The notes beneath the pieces were generated by a model. That model was not told where the DNA came from and made no database searches. It was given only the letters and a program-made list of their open reading frames with translations. From Bog-950 sp044228435 (GTDB lineage Bacteria > Bacteroidota > Bacteroidia > Chitinophagales > LD1): a stretch of 64,000 bases of DNA. The stretch covers positions 81,092 to 145,091 of the forward strand of contig JBGAUW010000012.1 of assembly GCA_044228435.1 (NCBI GenBank), in the 5' to 3' direction. Each line of letters starts with the position of its first letter. The stretch's first letter is position 1. Of this stretch, positions 43,076 through 50,293 are shown piece after piece. A program made the translations under genes and the position numbers.

Positions 43076-43732
43076 TTAGTTGCTCGAAAAATCGCTACCC
43101 GCTTTATCTTTTTTAAGCTTAAAAAACGGAATTTTTGTAGCCTTAATAGCTTCATAGTCAGCCGCAACGGGGCGTATGCGGTTAAAGCCTGTTTTTTTAA
43201 ATACTGATGCTGCAGTAATAGCCTCGGCAGCGGTGTTGCCATATACATAATAGCTATCGGCCGTATCAAATTCGGTAAGTATCTGCTCTAAATCGTTTAG
43301 TACAATGTTTTCAGCATCTTCGGCATGCTCTTGTGCAAAATCATCTTTGCTGCGTATATCTACCAGGTAAAACTCATCATATTGGTAATCCATCGCAAAC
43401 TCATCAGCATCTATACTTATAAGCATATCTACACCATAGCCTGCGGCACTCCAGGCAGCAAAGCCACCCTCTAAAAAAGCTTCGGCGCTTACTGTGGCTG
43501 CACCCTTTATAGCTTTAAAAACAGCAGCGGTATCGGCCGGGTCTGTTACAACTACTATTTTTTGCCCCGGCTCGGTAAGGTCGTTTAAAGTGGTAATAAA
43601 ATTATCATCAAAGGGTACTGATACAGATTCCTCTATAAACCCATCGCAAAAAATTTCGGGCTTGCGGGTATCTATAATATAGTATCCTTCTTCTATAAGG
43701 GCTTTAAACTGGCTGGCGTTAACTGCTTGCAT
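43076..43732 (-). CDS. Tandem rhodanese-like protein lacking catalytic cysteines
   Basis: 218 residues forming two rhodanese-like domains (about 1-100 and 105-200). The first begins MQAVNASQFKALIEEGYYIIDTRKP and continues to GGFAAWSAAGY; the second begins at YDEFYLVDIRSKDDFAQEH. At the active-site loops the first reads VVVTDPADTA and the second YYVYGNTAAEA, with no Cys in either, so sulfur transfer is unlikely. The layout resembles the rhodanese modules that follow persulfide dioxygenases in Bacteroidota, but no MBL domain is attached. A TACCTTTG element lies 19 bp upstream. It may bind or sense rather than catalyse. Confidence 0.82.
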   Translation of the reverse strand: MQAVNASQFKALIEEGYYIIDTRKPEIFCDGFIEESVSVPFDDNFITTLNDLTEPGQKIVVVTDPADTAAVFKAIKGAATVSAEAFLEGGFAAWSAAGYGVDMLISIDADEFAMDYQYDEFYLVDIRSKDDFAQEHAEDAENIVLNDLEQILTEFDTADSYYVYGNTAAEAITAASVFKKTGFNRIRPVAADYEAIKATKIPFFKLKKDKAGSDFSSN

Positions 43733-43750
43733 GGCTAAAAATTAAGGGCG

Positions 43751-43758
43751 CAAAGGTA
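43751..43758 (-). promoter_or_regulatory. -7 promoter element of the rhodanese-like gene
   Basis: TACCTTTG on the minus strand, 19 bp before the start codon, matching TAnnTTTG. Confidence 0.6.
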
Positions 43759-43795
43759 TTTAAGTTAGCGGTAAGTACATAGCAGCCAATGCAAA

Positions 43796-43990
43796 CCTCA
43801 TCCGCCTTCGGCACCTTCTCCTAAAGGAGAAGGAACATAAACGCATGTGTTCAGCGTTTCACTGGCTGTTAAAGTCCCTCCTTTTGTTTCATCCCGACCT
43901 GTCGGGAAGGAGGGATTTAGTGAGGTTTATATTTGGCTATTTCCAGCTTTAGCTGAAGCCATGTATGCACACACTCCCTTAACCTGCCTT
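43796..43990. repeat. Palindromic intergenic repeats
   Basis: The 300-bp gap 43733-44032 contains no gene. It holds TTCTCCTAAAGGAGAA, a CCCGAC/GTCGGG hairpin nested in TCCCTCCTT/AAGGAGGGA, and CCAGCTTTAGCTGAAG-like dyads; these are dispersed Bacteroidota intergenic elements. Confidence 0.6.
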
Positions 43991-44032
43991 ATTTAAGGCA
44001 GAGGCACTAAAACATCTAAACAAGTGGGTTGC

Positions 44033-44389
44033 TTAAGATTCTTTAGCCAGCTCTTCAACCAGTTCGGTTATTTCAGCTATGCGTCTTTTGTTTACTCCGT
44101 AAAAAATAAACTTGCCTTCGCGCTTGGTAGTTACTATTTCTGCACGGCGAAGGATAGCGAGATGCTGCGATGCTACCGACTGCTCAATTTTCAATAAGTT
44201 GTATATTTCTGTAACAGTCATTTTACGTCTGTCTTCCAGTAATGAAATCAACTTTTTTCTTAACGGATGGTTAATAGCGCGTAGCGTTAACACAGCCTTT
44301 TTTAATTTTCCGTAATCCAAATGGATCTGATCTCTCCCATTATCCTTTGTAATCACAAGTGCCTCTTTGCCTAATTTTTGTTTGGCCAT
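44033..44389 (-). CDS. ArsR-type winged-helix regulator
   Basis: 118-residue DNA-binding protein. The winged-helix core (about 35-110) reads INHPLRKKLISLLEDRRKMTVTEIYNLLKIEQSVASQHLAILRRAEIVTTKREGKFIFYGVN, typical of ArsR-family repressors. The N-terminal 30 residues form a non-conserved extension. No CxC metal-binding motif is visible, so it may respond to something other than metal. It sits near tsaB and the rhodanese gene but is separated from both by 70-300 bp. Targets are unknown. Confidence 0.92.
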   Translation of the reverse strand: MAKQKLGKEALVITKDNGRDQIHLDYGKLKKAVLTLRAINHPLRKKLISLLEDRRKMTVTEIYNLLKIEQSVASQHLAILRRAEIVTTKREGKFIFYGVNKRRIAEITELVEELAKES

Positions 44390-44462
44390 AAATCAGTATT
44401 TTGAAAAATAAAAGTAGTGAAAATGGGGAAACGAAAAACTTTTTTTGTGATTGTTTGTGATG

Positions 44463-45152
44463 CTAAACCCCTTGCCTGCCCTTGGTTTGAGCCGAAAACT
44501 CCTTTAAATAATTGGGCTCGAAATAAGCCAGGTTTTCATACTCTTTTTTCATATATTTTTTCAAAGCGATATGAACCATAAAACGCGAATCGGTATTGGT
44601 AACGGTTGCATACTCTAACGTTGACAATTTTAATAGCTCTTTGCATTTGTCTTTAGCGTTTCCACCTATTATAATTTTATTAAATTCGTTTAAGCTGTTT
44701 TCAAAATCATTCCCCAAAGTTACACAAGCTGTTTTTATAACTTCATTTAACGAAAAATTGTAGATAGCTGTGTAAACATCTAACCTGCGGGCATCTAAAA
44801 CGGGCATAAAATAAGCATCGCTATCGTTGCATTCGTGCTGTATTTGTGCTGCCAGGGCCTGCAAGGTAGGCACTGCAATTAATGGTTTGCCTAAAGCCAG
44901 GCACAAACCCTTGGCTACCGAGGTGCCAATGCGCAAACCTGTATACGAGCCCGGGCCCGAGCTAACGGCAATGGCATCTAAATCGTTAAAAATAACTTTA
45001 TTGCCGCGCAGCATATCTTCTATAAATACAGTTACCAGCCTGGCATGGCTGTTAGCTTGTGTATCTTCCCTGTAATCAATCACTTGGCCATCATTTGCCA
45101 GGCAAACTGAGCAAACGGGGGTGGCTGTTTCTATATGCAGTATCAGGGCCAT
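44463..45152 (-). CDS. tsaB: tRNA threonylcarbamoyladenosine biosynthesis protein TsaB
   Basis: TsaB, partner of TsaD and TsaE in making t6A37 on ANN-decoding tRNAs. The 229-residue ASKHA-fold protein has ILHIETATPVCSVCL at the start, the conserved SSGPGSYTGLRIG, KGLCLALGKPLIAV and a central MPVLDARRLDVYTAIY. The C-terminal half is less conserved, as usual. It stands alone; tsaD and tsaE are not in the window. It is divergent from typA, with 106 bp between starts. Confidence 0.94.
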   Translation of the reverse strand: MALILHIETATPVCSVCLANDGQVIDYREDTQANSHARLVTVFIEDMLRGNKVIFNDLDAIAVSSGPGSYTGLRIGTSVAKGLCLALGKPLIAVPTLQALAAQIQHECNDSDAYFMPVLDARRLDVYTAIYNFSLNEVIKTACVTLGNDFENSLNEFNKIIIGGNAKDKCKELLKLSTLEYATVTNTDSRFMVHIALKKYMKKEYENLAYFEPNYLKEFSAQTKGRQGV

Positions 45153-45233
45153 TGCTTTGTTATTTTAATGCAATACAAACGTAATGTTATCGGGCAAAGC
45201 TACCAACATAGTGTACTTGTCGTGCTATTTGAT

Positions 45234-45241
45234 TACTTTCG
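45234..45241 (+). promoter_or_regulatory. -7 promoter element of typA
   Basis: TACTTTCG, close to TAnnTTTG, 17 bp before the typA start. Confidence 0.5.
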
Positions 45242-45258
45242 CGCCTCCTAAATAAATT

Positions 45259-47076
45259 ATGCGTAACCAGAACATCCGAAACATTGCCATCATCGCGCAC
45301 GTCGATCACGGTAAAACAACTTTAGTAGACAAGATTCTTCACCAGTGTTCGCTTTTTCGCGATAACCAGGCAACGGGAGAGCTGATATTGGATAATAACG
45401 ACCTTGAAAGAGAGCGTGGAATTACCATTTTGGCCAAAAACGTTTCGGTTGAATACAAGGGTATAAAAATTAACATTATTGATACTCCGGGCCACGCCGA
45501 CTTTGGCGGCGAGGTTGAGCGCGTATTAAACATGGCCGATGGCGTGTTATTGTTAGTAGATGCTTTTGAAGGCCCTATGCCACAAACGCGCTACGTACTT
45601 AGCAAGGCTATTGCCCTGGGCAAAAAACCTGTGCTGGTAATAAACAAGGTAGATAAAGAAAACTGCCGCCCTGATGAAGTACACGAAAGTGTATTTGATT
45701 TGATGTTTCACTTAAATGCTAATGAGCAACAGCTGGAGTTCCCTACCGTTTATGGTTCGGCTAAGCGTGGCTGGATGGGCGCCGACTGGAAAACCCCTGC
45801 CGAAGATGTAACTTACTTATTAGATACTATAGTAGAGCATATACCAGGTCCGGAAGTTGAAGATGGTACTATACAAATGCAAATTACCTCGTTAGATTAC
45901 TCATCTTACCTTGGCCGTATAGCTATTGGCCGTATTACCCGTGGCAGCATTACCAGCGGCCAGCAGGTTATGCTTATGAAACGCGATGGCACGCAGGTAA
46001 AAAGTAAGGTAAAAGAACTTTACGTATTTAGCGGGCTTGGTAAATTGAAAGTAGAGAAGGTAAACTGCGGCGATATTTGTGCTGTGCTGGGTGTAGAAGG
46101 TTTTGATATTGGCGACACCATTGCCGATATTGAAAAACCGGAAGCGATGAAGCCGATACACATCGATGAGCCTACCATGAGTATGATTATTACCACTAAC
46201 ACCTCACCGTTTTTTGGTAAAGAAGGTAAGCACGTTACCTCGCAAAAAATACGCGAGCGTTTATACAAAGAGTTAGAGAAAAACCTGGCCCTGCGTGTAG
46301 AAGATACCGAATCGCCTGAGAAATTTAATGTGTTTGGCCGTGGTATCCTTCACTTAAGTGTACTTATTGAAACTATGCGCCGCGAAGGATACGAGTTAAG
46401 TATTGGTAACCCGCGCGTATTAATAAAAGAAATAAACGGACAGAAGCACGAGCCGGTTGAAATTTTAACCATCGATGCACCTGAAGGTGTAGCTGGAAAA
46501 TGTATTGAGCTGGTAACCCAGCGCAAAGGCGACTTGCTGGTAATGGAACCGAAGGGCGACATGATGCACATTGAGTTTGAAGTGCCAAGCCGCGGGTTAA
46601 TTGGTTTGCGTACCCTTATATTAAACACTACTGCAGGCGAGGCTATTATGGCCCACCGCTTTAAAGAGTATCAGCCAATGCGCGGCGATATACCTTCGCG
46701 CATTAACGGAACTATTTTGGCTAAAGAAGGCGGACGTGCAACAGCTTACTCAATGGATAAACTGGCCGACCGTGGTAAATTCTTTATAGAGCCGGGTGTA
46801 GATATTTACGAAGGCCAGATAATTGGCGAGTATACCAAAGCTGGTGATTTAGTGGTAAACGTAGTACAAGCCAAGCAGTTAACCAACTTCCGTGCATCGG
46901 GTACCGATGACAAATCGAGCTTACCACCGGCTATTAAAATGAGCCTGGAAGAAAGCATGGAATACATACAGGAAGATGAGTATGTAGAGGTAACACCAAT
47001 CTCTATCCGCTTACGTAAAGTATACCTTACCGAAAACGAACGCAAGCGCTACAGCAACAAAGCACTTAGCATGTAA
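45259..47076 (+). CDS. typA: Translational GTPase TypA/BipA
   Basis: Ribosome-binding GTPase of the EF-G family, needed for ribosome assembly and stress or low-temperature growth in other bacteria. The 605-residue length is normal. G1 AHVDHGKTT is near residues 14-22, G2 region RERGITI near 50-56, G3 DTPGH near 75-79, G4 NKVD near 129-132. The C-terminal TypA-specific domain ends with ITPISIRLRKVYLTENERKR (read in part as TPISIRLRKVYL), which is diagnostic. It is followed by a hairpin terminator. Confidence 0.98.
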   Translation: MRNQNIRNIAIIAHVDHGKTTLVDKILHQCSLFRDNQATGELILDNNDLERERGITILAKNVSVEYKGIKINIIDTPGHADFGGEVERVLNMADGVLLLVDAFEGPMPQTRYVLSKAIALGKKPVLVINKVDKENCRPDEVHESVFDLMFHLNANEQQLEFPTVYGSAKRGWMGADWKTPAEDVTYLLDTIVEHIPGPEVEDGTIQMQITSLDYSSYLGRIAIGRITRGSITSGQQVMLMKRDGTQVKSKVKELYVFSGLGKLKVEKVNCGDICAVLGVEGFDIGDTIADIEKPEAMKPIHIDEPTMSMIITTNTSPFFGKEGKHVTSQKIRERLYKELEKNLALRVEDTESPEKFNVFGRGILHLSVLIETMRREGYELSIGNPRVLIKEINGQKHEPVEILTIDAPEGVAGKCIELVTQRKGDLLVMEPKGDMMHIEFEVPSRGLIGLRTLILNTTAGEAIMAHRFKEYQPMRGDIPSRINGTILAKEGGRATAYSMDKLADRGKFFIEPGVDIYEGQIIGEYTKAGDLVVNVVQAKQLTNFRASGTDDKSSLPPAIKMSLEESMEYIQEDEYVEVTPISIRLRKVYLTENERKRYSNKALSM

Positions 47077-47103
47077 TTATTAAATAAAGAATTTGAAACA
47101 CTA

Positions 47104-47137
47104 AGCCAATAGCTCCGCAAGGGGCTATTGGTGTTTT
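47104..47137 (+). terminator. Rho-independent terminator of typA
   Basis: CCAATAGC / GCTATTGG stem with TCCGCAAGG loop region, followed by TGTTTTT. Confidence 0.85.
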
Positions 47138-47149
47138 TGGGGGAGAGCA

Positions 47150-47275
47150 AATGTCACGCTGAGCGGAGTCGAAGCGCTCTGCAACCAGAAGGATCTTATC
47201 TTTCGGCCGTTGGCTGTTGTAGGGGCATCCCTCGCGGGTGCCCGGCTGTTTTGCATTTACACATGCCCCGCAGCC
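47150..47275. repeat. Dispersed intergenic repeats (half GTCAYNCTGAGCG element and GGGCATCCCTCGCGGG palindrome)
   Basis: GTCACGCTGAGCGGAGTCGAAGC at about 47151 is a half copy of the element found complete at 13056-13117. GGGGCATCCCTCGCGGGTGCCC around 47221-47243 forms a second GC-rich palindrome. No gene is supported in 47077-47440. Confidence 0.65.
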
Positions 47276-47335
47276 CCTATGTATTATTAAAGCCAGATAT
47301 TACTTTTAGGGGCATAAGCGCATTTGTTAAAAACC

Positions 47336-47417
47336 AATCATGGTTAACACGCAAAAATTAAATAATTGACTATTAATGCTTTAAAAGGTTAACACGCGAA
47401 AATATGTTAACCATGAT
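47336..47417. repeat. Inverted repeat with internal direct repeats
   Basis: AATCATGGTTAACA (47336-47349) and TGTTAACCATGATT (47404-47417) are perfect 14-bp arms. Inside, GGTTAACACGCAAAA and GGTTAACACGCGAAAA repeat directly. The element lies between the typA end and the arginase end. Confidence 0.75.
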
Positions 47418-47440
47418 TTTATTTTAACAATTCAGTCAGG

Positions 47441-48397
47441 CTATATAATCTCCACCTGTCTGGCCACTTTTTGCAGTATTTCAAACACCGTTTCGGCCAT
47501 TACATTTTCGCTATCCAGGGTAGGGTTTATTTCGGTAAACTCAAGGCAGCAAACGCGCTCGTTCTGTACCAGCTCTAATATAATGTCGGCGGCCTCGCGC
47601 TCGTTAATGCCGCCCTTTACAGGGGTGCCCGTGCCACGGCTAATGCTTGGGTCAAGGGCATCTACATCAAAGCTTATGTATATTTTATCGCAGTGGGTAA
47701 GATGCTTAAGTGCTTCGCGGCAAATTTTGGTAACGCCTGTTTTTCTAATCTCGCTGGTGGTAAAGTTCTTTACGCGGTGCTGCTTTATCAGGTAGCCTTC
47801 CTGCTCTTCAAAGTCGCGCAGGGTCATAAACAGCAGGTCGCGGTACTCTACTTTGGGCATTATATCGCCCACGTTTTTAAGCCGCTCCCAAAGCTCAATG
47901 GTTTCAAAATCAAGGTCATTTACCTTGTTCTCTATATTGTCCTCAGCCAACGAGACAGCTAGCGGCATGCCGTGCATATTGCCCGAGGGCGTGGTATAAG
48001 GGCTGTGCAGGTCGCAGTGGGCATCTATCCATATTACACCCAGTCGGCTATCGGGGTACGCCATGCGTATGCCTGCTATAGTGCCGCCCGCATTGCTGTG
48101 GTCGCCCGCCAAGATAATTGGAAACTTGCCGTCTTTCAACGAGTCGCGCACGGCGGCACCAATTCGCTCATACATCTTAAGTACGCTTCTAAGGCGCTTG
48201 GCGTAGCGGCTTTCTATCATGCCATACAGGGCGGCATTATCGTCGGGTATGTTTAGGCTGCGGTGCGTTTTAAAAAAGTTGCTGCGGTAATCGAGGGCCG
48301 CAATTTTAACGGCATCTACCCCCAGGCTTGCCCCGCGGGTGCCTGCGCCTATTTCACTCTTTACCTCTATCAGCCTTATTTGTCTGCCTTTTTTCAT
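47441..48397 (-). CDS. Arginase
   Basis: Ureohydrolase family enzyme, 318 residues. Metal ligands: His100 in AGDHSNAGG, Asp125/His127/Asp129/His131 in IDAHCDLH, and Asp244/Asp246 in ISFDVDALDP. The segment TTPSGNMHGMPLA after the second metal motif marks arginase rather than agmatinase or formimidoylglutamase. It hydrolyses arginine to ornithine and urea in the cytoplasm. The N terminus MKKGRQIRLIEVKSEIGAGTRGAS is typical. It stands alone, divergent from glpK with 187 bp between starts; no urease or ornithine aminotransferase gene is nearby. Confidence 0.93.
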   Translation of the reverse strand: MKKGRQIRLIEVKSEIGAGTRGASLGVDAVKIAALDYRSNFFKTHRSLNIPDDNAALYGMIESRYAKRLRSVLKMYERIGAAVRDSLKDGKFPIILAGDHSNAGGTIAGIRMAYPDSRLGVIWIDAHCDLHSPYTTPSGNMHGMPLAVSLAEDNIENKVNDLDFETIELWERLKNVGDIMPKVEYRDLLFMTLRDFEEQEGYLIKQHRVKNFTTSEIRKTGVTKICREALKHLTHCDKIYISFDVDALDPSISRGTGTPVKGGINEREAADIILELVQNERVCCLEFTEINPTLDSENVMAETVFEILQKVARQVEII

Positions 48398-48584
48398 ATA
48401 TAATATGTTCTAAATCGGATTTTTGTTCAAACACGGGCTGCCAGCCTGCTAAATACAAACCGCCGGGCTAAAACCAGGGGGCGGAATGAGAACAAAAAAT
48501 GTTATCAAATATTTGATTGAGTATTAACTCTTTCTATTTTAGTTGAAGCTAAATTATTCAATTCCGTTAATCAAACCAACCACA

Positions 48585-50087
48585 ATGGCAGATAACAGAA
48601 AGTACGTGCTGGCTTTAGACCAGGGTACTACCAGTTCCCGTTCAATCATTTTTGATGACCAGGGAGGCGTAGTAGCCATGGCTCAAAAAGAATTCTCACA
48701 AATCTTTCCAAAGCCGGGTTGGGTAGAACATGACCCCGAAGAAATTTGGAACTCGCAGTTATATACTGCTAAAGAGGCCATCCGCAACGCCGGTATATCG
48801 GCCAGCCAGATAGCCAGCATAGGCATAACCAACCAGCGCGAAACCACTGTAGTGTGGGATAAGCGCACCGGCACGCCCATTCACAACGCCATTGTGTGGC
48901 AGGATAGAAGAACTGCCGAAATTTGCGATGGCCTTAAAAAGAAGGGCCTCGAAAAACATGTGCGCGAAACTACCGGCCTGGTAATAGACGCCTATTTTTC
49001 GGGTAGTAAAATAAAGTGGATACTGGATAACGTAAAAGGTGCGCGAAAAAAAGCCGAAGTAGGAGAGTTGCTTTTTGGCACCATCGATAGCTGGCTGATT
49101 TGGAAACTAACCGACGGCAGCCTGCACGTAACCGACTACAGCAATGCCAGCCGCACCATGCTGTTTAACATTAAAACCTTAAAGTGGGACCCTAAGATGC
49201 TTGAAGCCTTAGAGGTGCCATCGCTAATGTTGCCTTACGTAACCGATAGCAGCCGCATATATGGCTTTACCCACCGTGGCATCTTCGATGTAGAAATACC
49301 TATAGCGGGCATAGCCGGCGACCAGCAAGCTGCTTTGTTTGGACAAACCTGCTTTAATGGCGGTATGGCTAAAAACACCTATGGTACCGGCTGCTTTATG
49401 TTAATGAACACCGGCAACAAACTGGTAAAAAGTAAAAACGGACTGATAACCACTATTGCCTGGGGCATTGGTGGCAAAGTAGAATATGCCTTAGAGGGCA
49501 GCATATTTATTGCCGGTGCAGCCGTGCAATGGCTGCGCGATGGCTTAAAAGTAATTGACAACGCCGGAGACTCAGAGTACCACGCTAACTCCGTAGAAAG
49601 TTCCGATGGGGTATACGTCGTACCGGCATTCTCTGGCTTGGGCGCACCCTATTGGGATATGGAAGCCCGTGGTAGTGTGTTTGGCTTAACACGTGGCACA
49701 ACTAAATCGCACTTAACACGAGCCACGCTGGAATCAATAGCTTACCAAACCCGCGATGTGCTTACGGCTATGCAGCAGGATAGCGGCATTAAATTAAAAT
49801 CGCTGCGGGTGGATGGCGGCGCTTGTGCCAACAACTTCTTAATGCAGTTTCAGAGCGATATATTAGGTGTGCCGGTAGAGCGCCCTAAGGTTACCGAAAC
49901 CACAGCCCTGGGTGCAGCTTACTTAGCCGGTTTAGCTGTTGGCTTTTATAAAAAGCCCAACATAGTTAAGCAATGGAAACTAGACCGGCAGTTTAAACCG
50001 GAAATGAAAGCCGCCGATAAAGAAAAACTGTACGCCGGTTGGAAAAAAGCCGTAACCCTTACTATGGGTTGGGCAAAGGCGAAGTAA
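48585..50087 (+). CDS. glpK: Glycerol kinase
   Basis: Phosphorylates glycerol to glycerol 3-phosphate with ATP; its product feeds GlpD, whose end lies at the left window edge. I choose ATG 48585 (MADNRKYVLALDQGTTSSRS), not the upstream TTG 48543, because the family begins just before DQGTTSSR; length is then 500 residues, standard. Signatures WVEHDPEEIW, ITNQRETTVVWD, WQDRRT, AGIAGDQQAALFGQ, and VDGGACANNFLMQFQSD are present. No glpF is adjacent. A strong terminator follows, so the gene is likely monocistronic. Confidence 0.98.
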   Translation: MADNRKYVLALDQGTTSSRSIIFDDQGGVVAMAQKEFSQIFPKPGWVEHDPEEIWNSQLYTAKEAIRNAGISASQIASIGITNQRETTVVWDKRTGTPIHNAIVWQDRRTAEICDGLKKKGLEKHVRETTGLVIDAYFSGSKIKWILDNVKGARKKAEVGELLFGTIDSWLIWKLTDGSLHVTDYSNASRTMLFNIKTLKWDPKMLEALEVPSLMLPYVTDSSRIYGFTHRGIFDVEIPIAGIAGDQQAALFGQTCFNGGMAKNTYGTGCFMLMNTGNKLVKSKNGLITTIAWGIGGKVEYALEGSIFIAGAAVQWLRDGLKVIDNAGDSEYHANSVESSDGVYVVPAFSGLGAPYWDMEARGSVFGLTRGTTKSHLTRATLESIAYQTRDVLTAMQQDSGIKLKSLRVDGGACANNFLMQFQSDILGVPVERPKVTETTALGAAYLAGLAVGFYKKPNIVKQWKLDRQFKPEMKAADKEKLYAGWKKAVTLTMGWAKAK

Positions 50088-50120
50088 AACCCCTCTAAAT
50101 CTCCCCTAAAGGGGAAGACT

Positions 50121-50160
50121 TAAACAGCCAATACAAAATTTGTATTGGCTGTTTAAATTT
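50121..50160 (+). terminator. Rho-independent terminator of glpK
   Basis: A 16-bp nearly uninterrupted palindrome AAACAGCCAATACAAA / TTTGTATTGGCTGTTT followed by AAATTTT. A CCCCTAAAGGGG dyad precedes it at 50103. Confidence 0.85.
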
Positions 50161-50178
50161 TAAGGGGCAAGACTGTCA

Positions 50179-50252
50179 AGTCATCCGATGAATTTTGCAA
50201 AGATATCGGCTAATGCGATTCGGCTTTATTACGAGGGATTCATCGGATGACT
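50179..50252. repeat. Inverted repeat with 15-bp perfect arms
   Basis: AGTCATCCGATGAAT (50179-50193) and ATTCATCGGATGACT (50238-50252) flank 44 bp. It lies between the convergent glpK and TonB receptor genes and looks like a small mobile or dispersed palindromic element. Confidence 0.75.
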
Positions 50253-50293
50253 AAATTTGTTGGCTGCTAAAAGAGAATATTTAGAGGGGCTGC

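Noticed and set aside
48543..48584. TTG start of glycerol kinase
   Set aside because: The ATG at 48585 gives the standard family N terminus and an A-rich leader.
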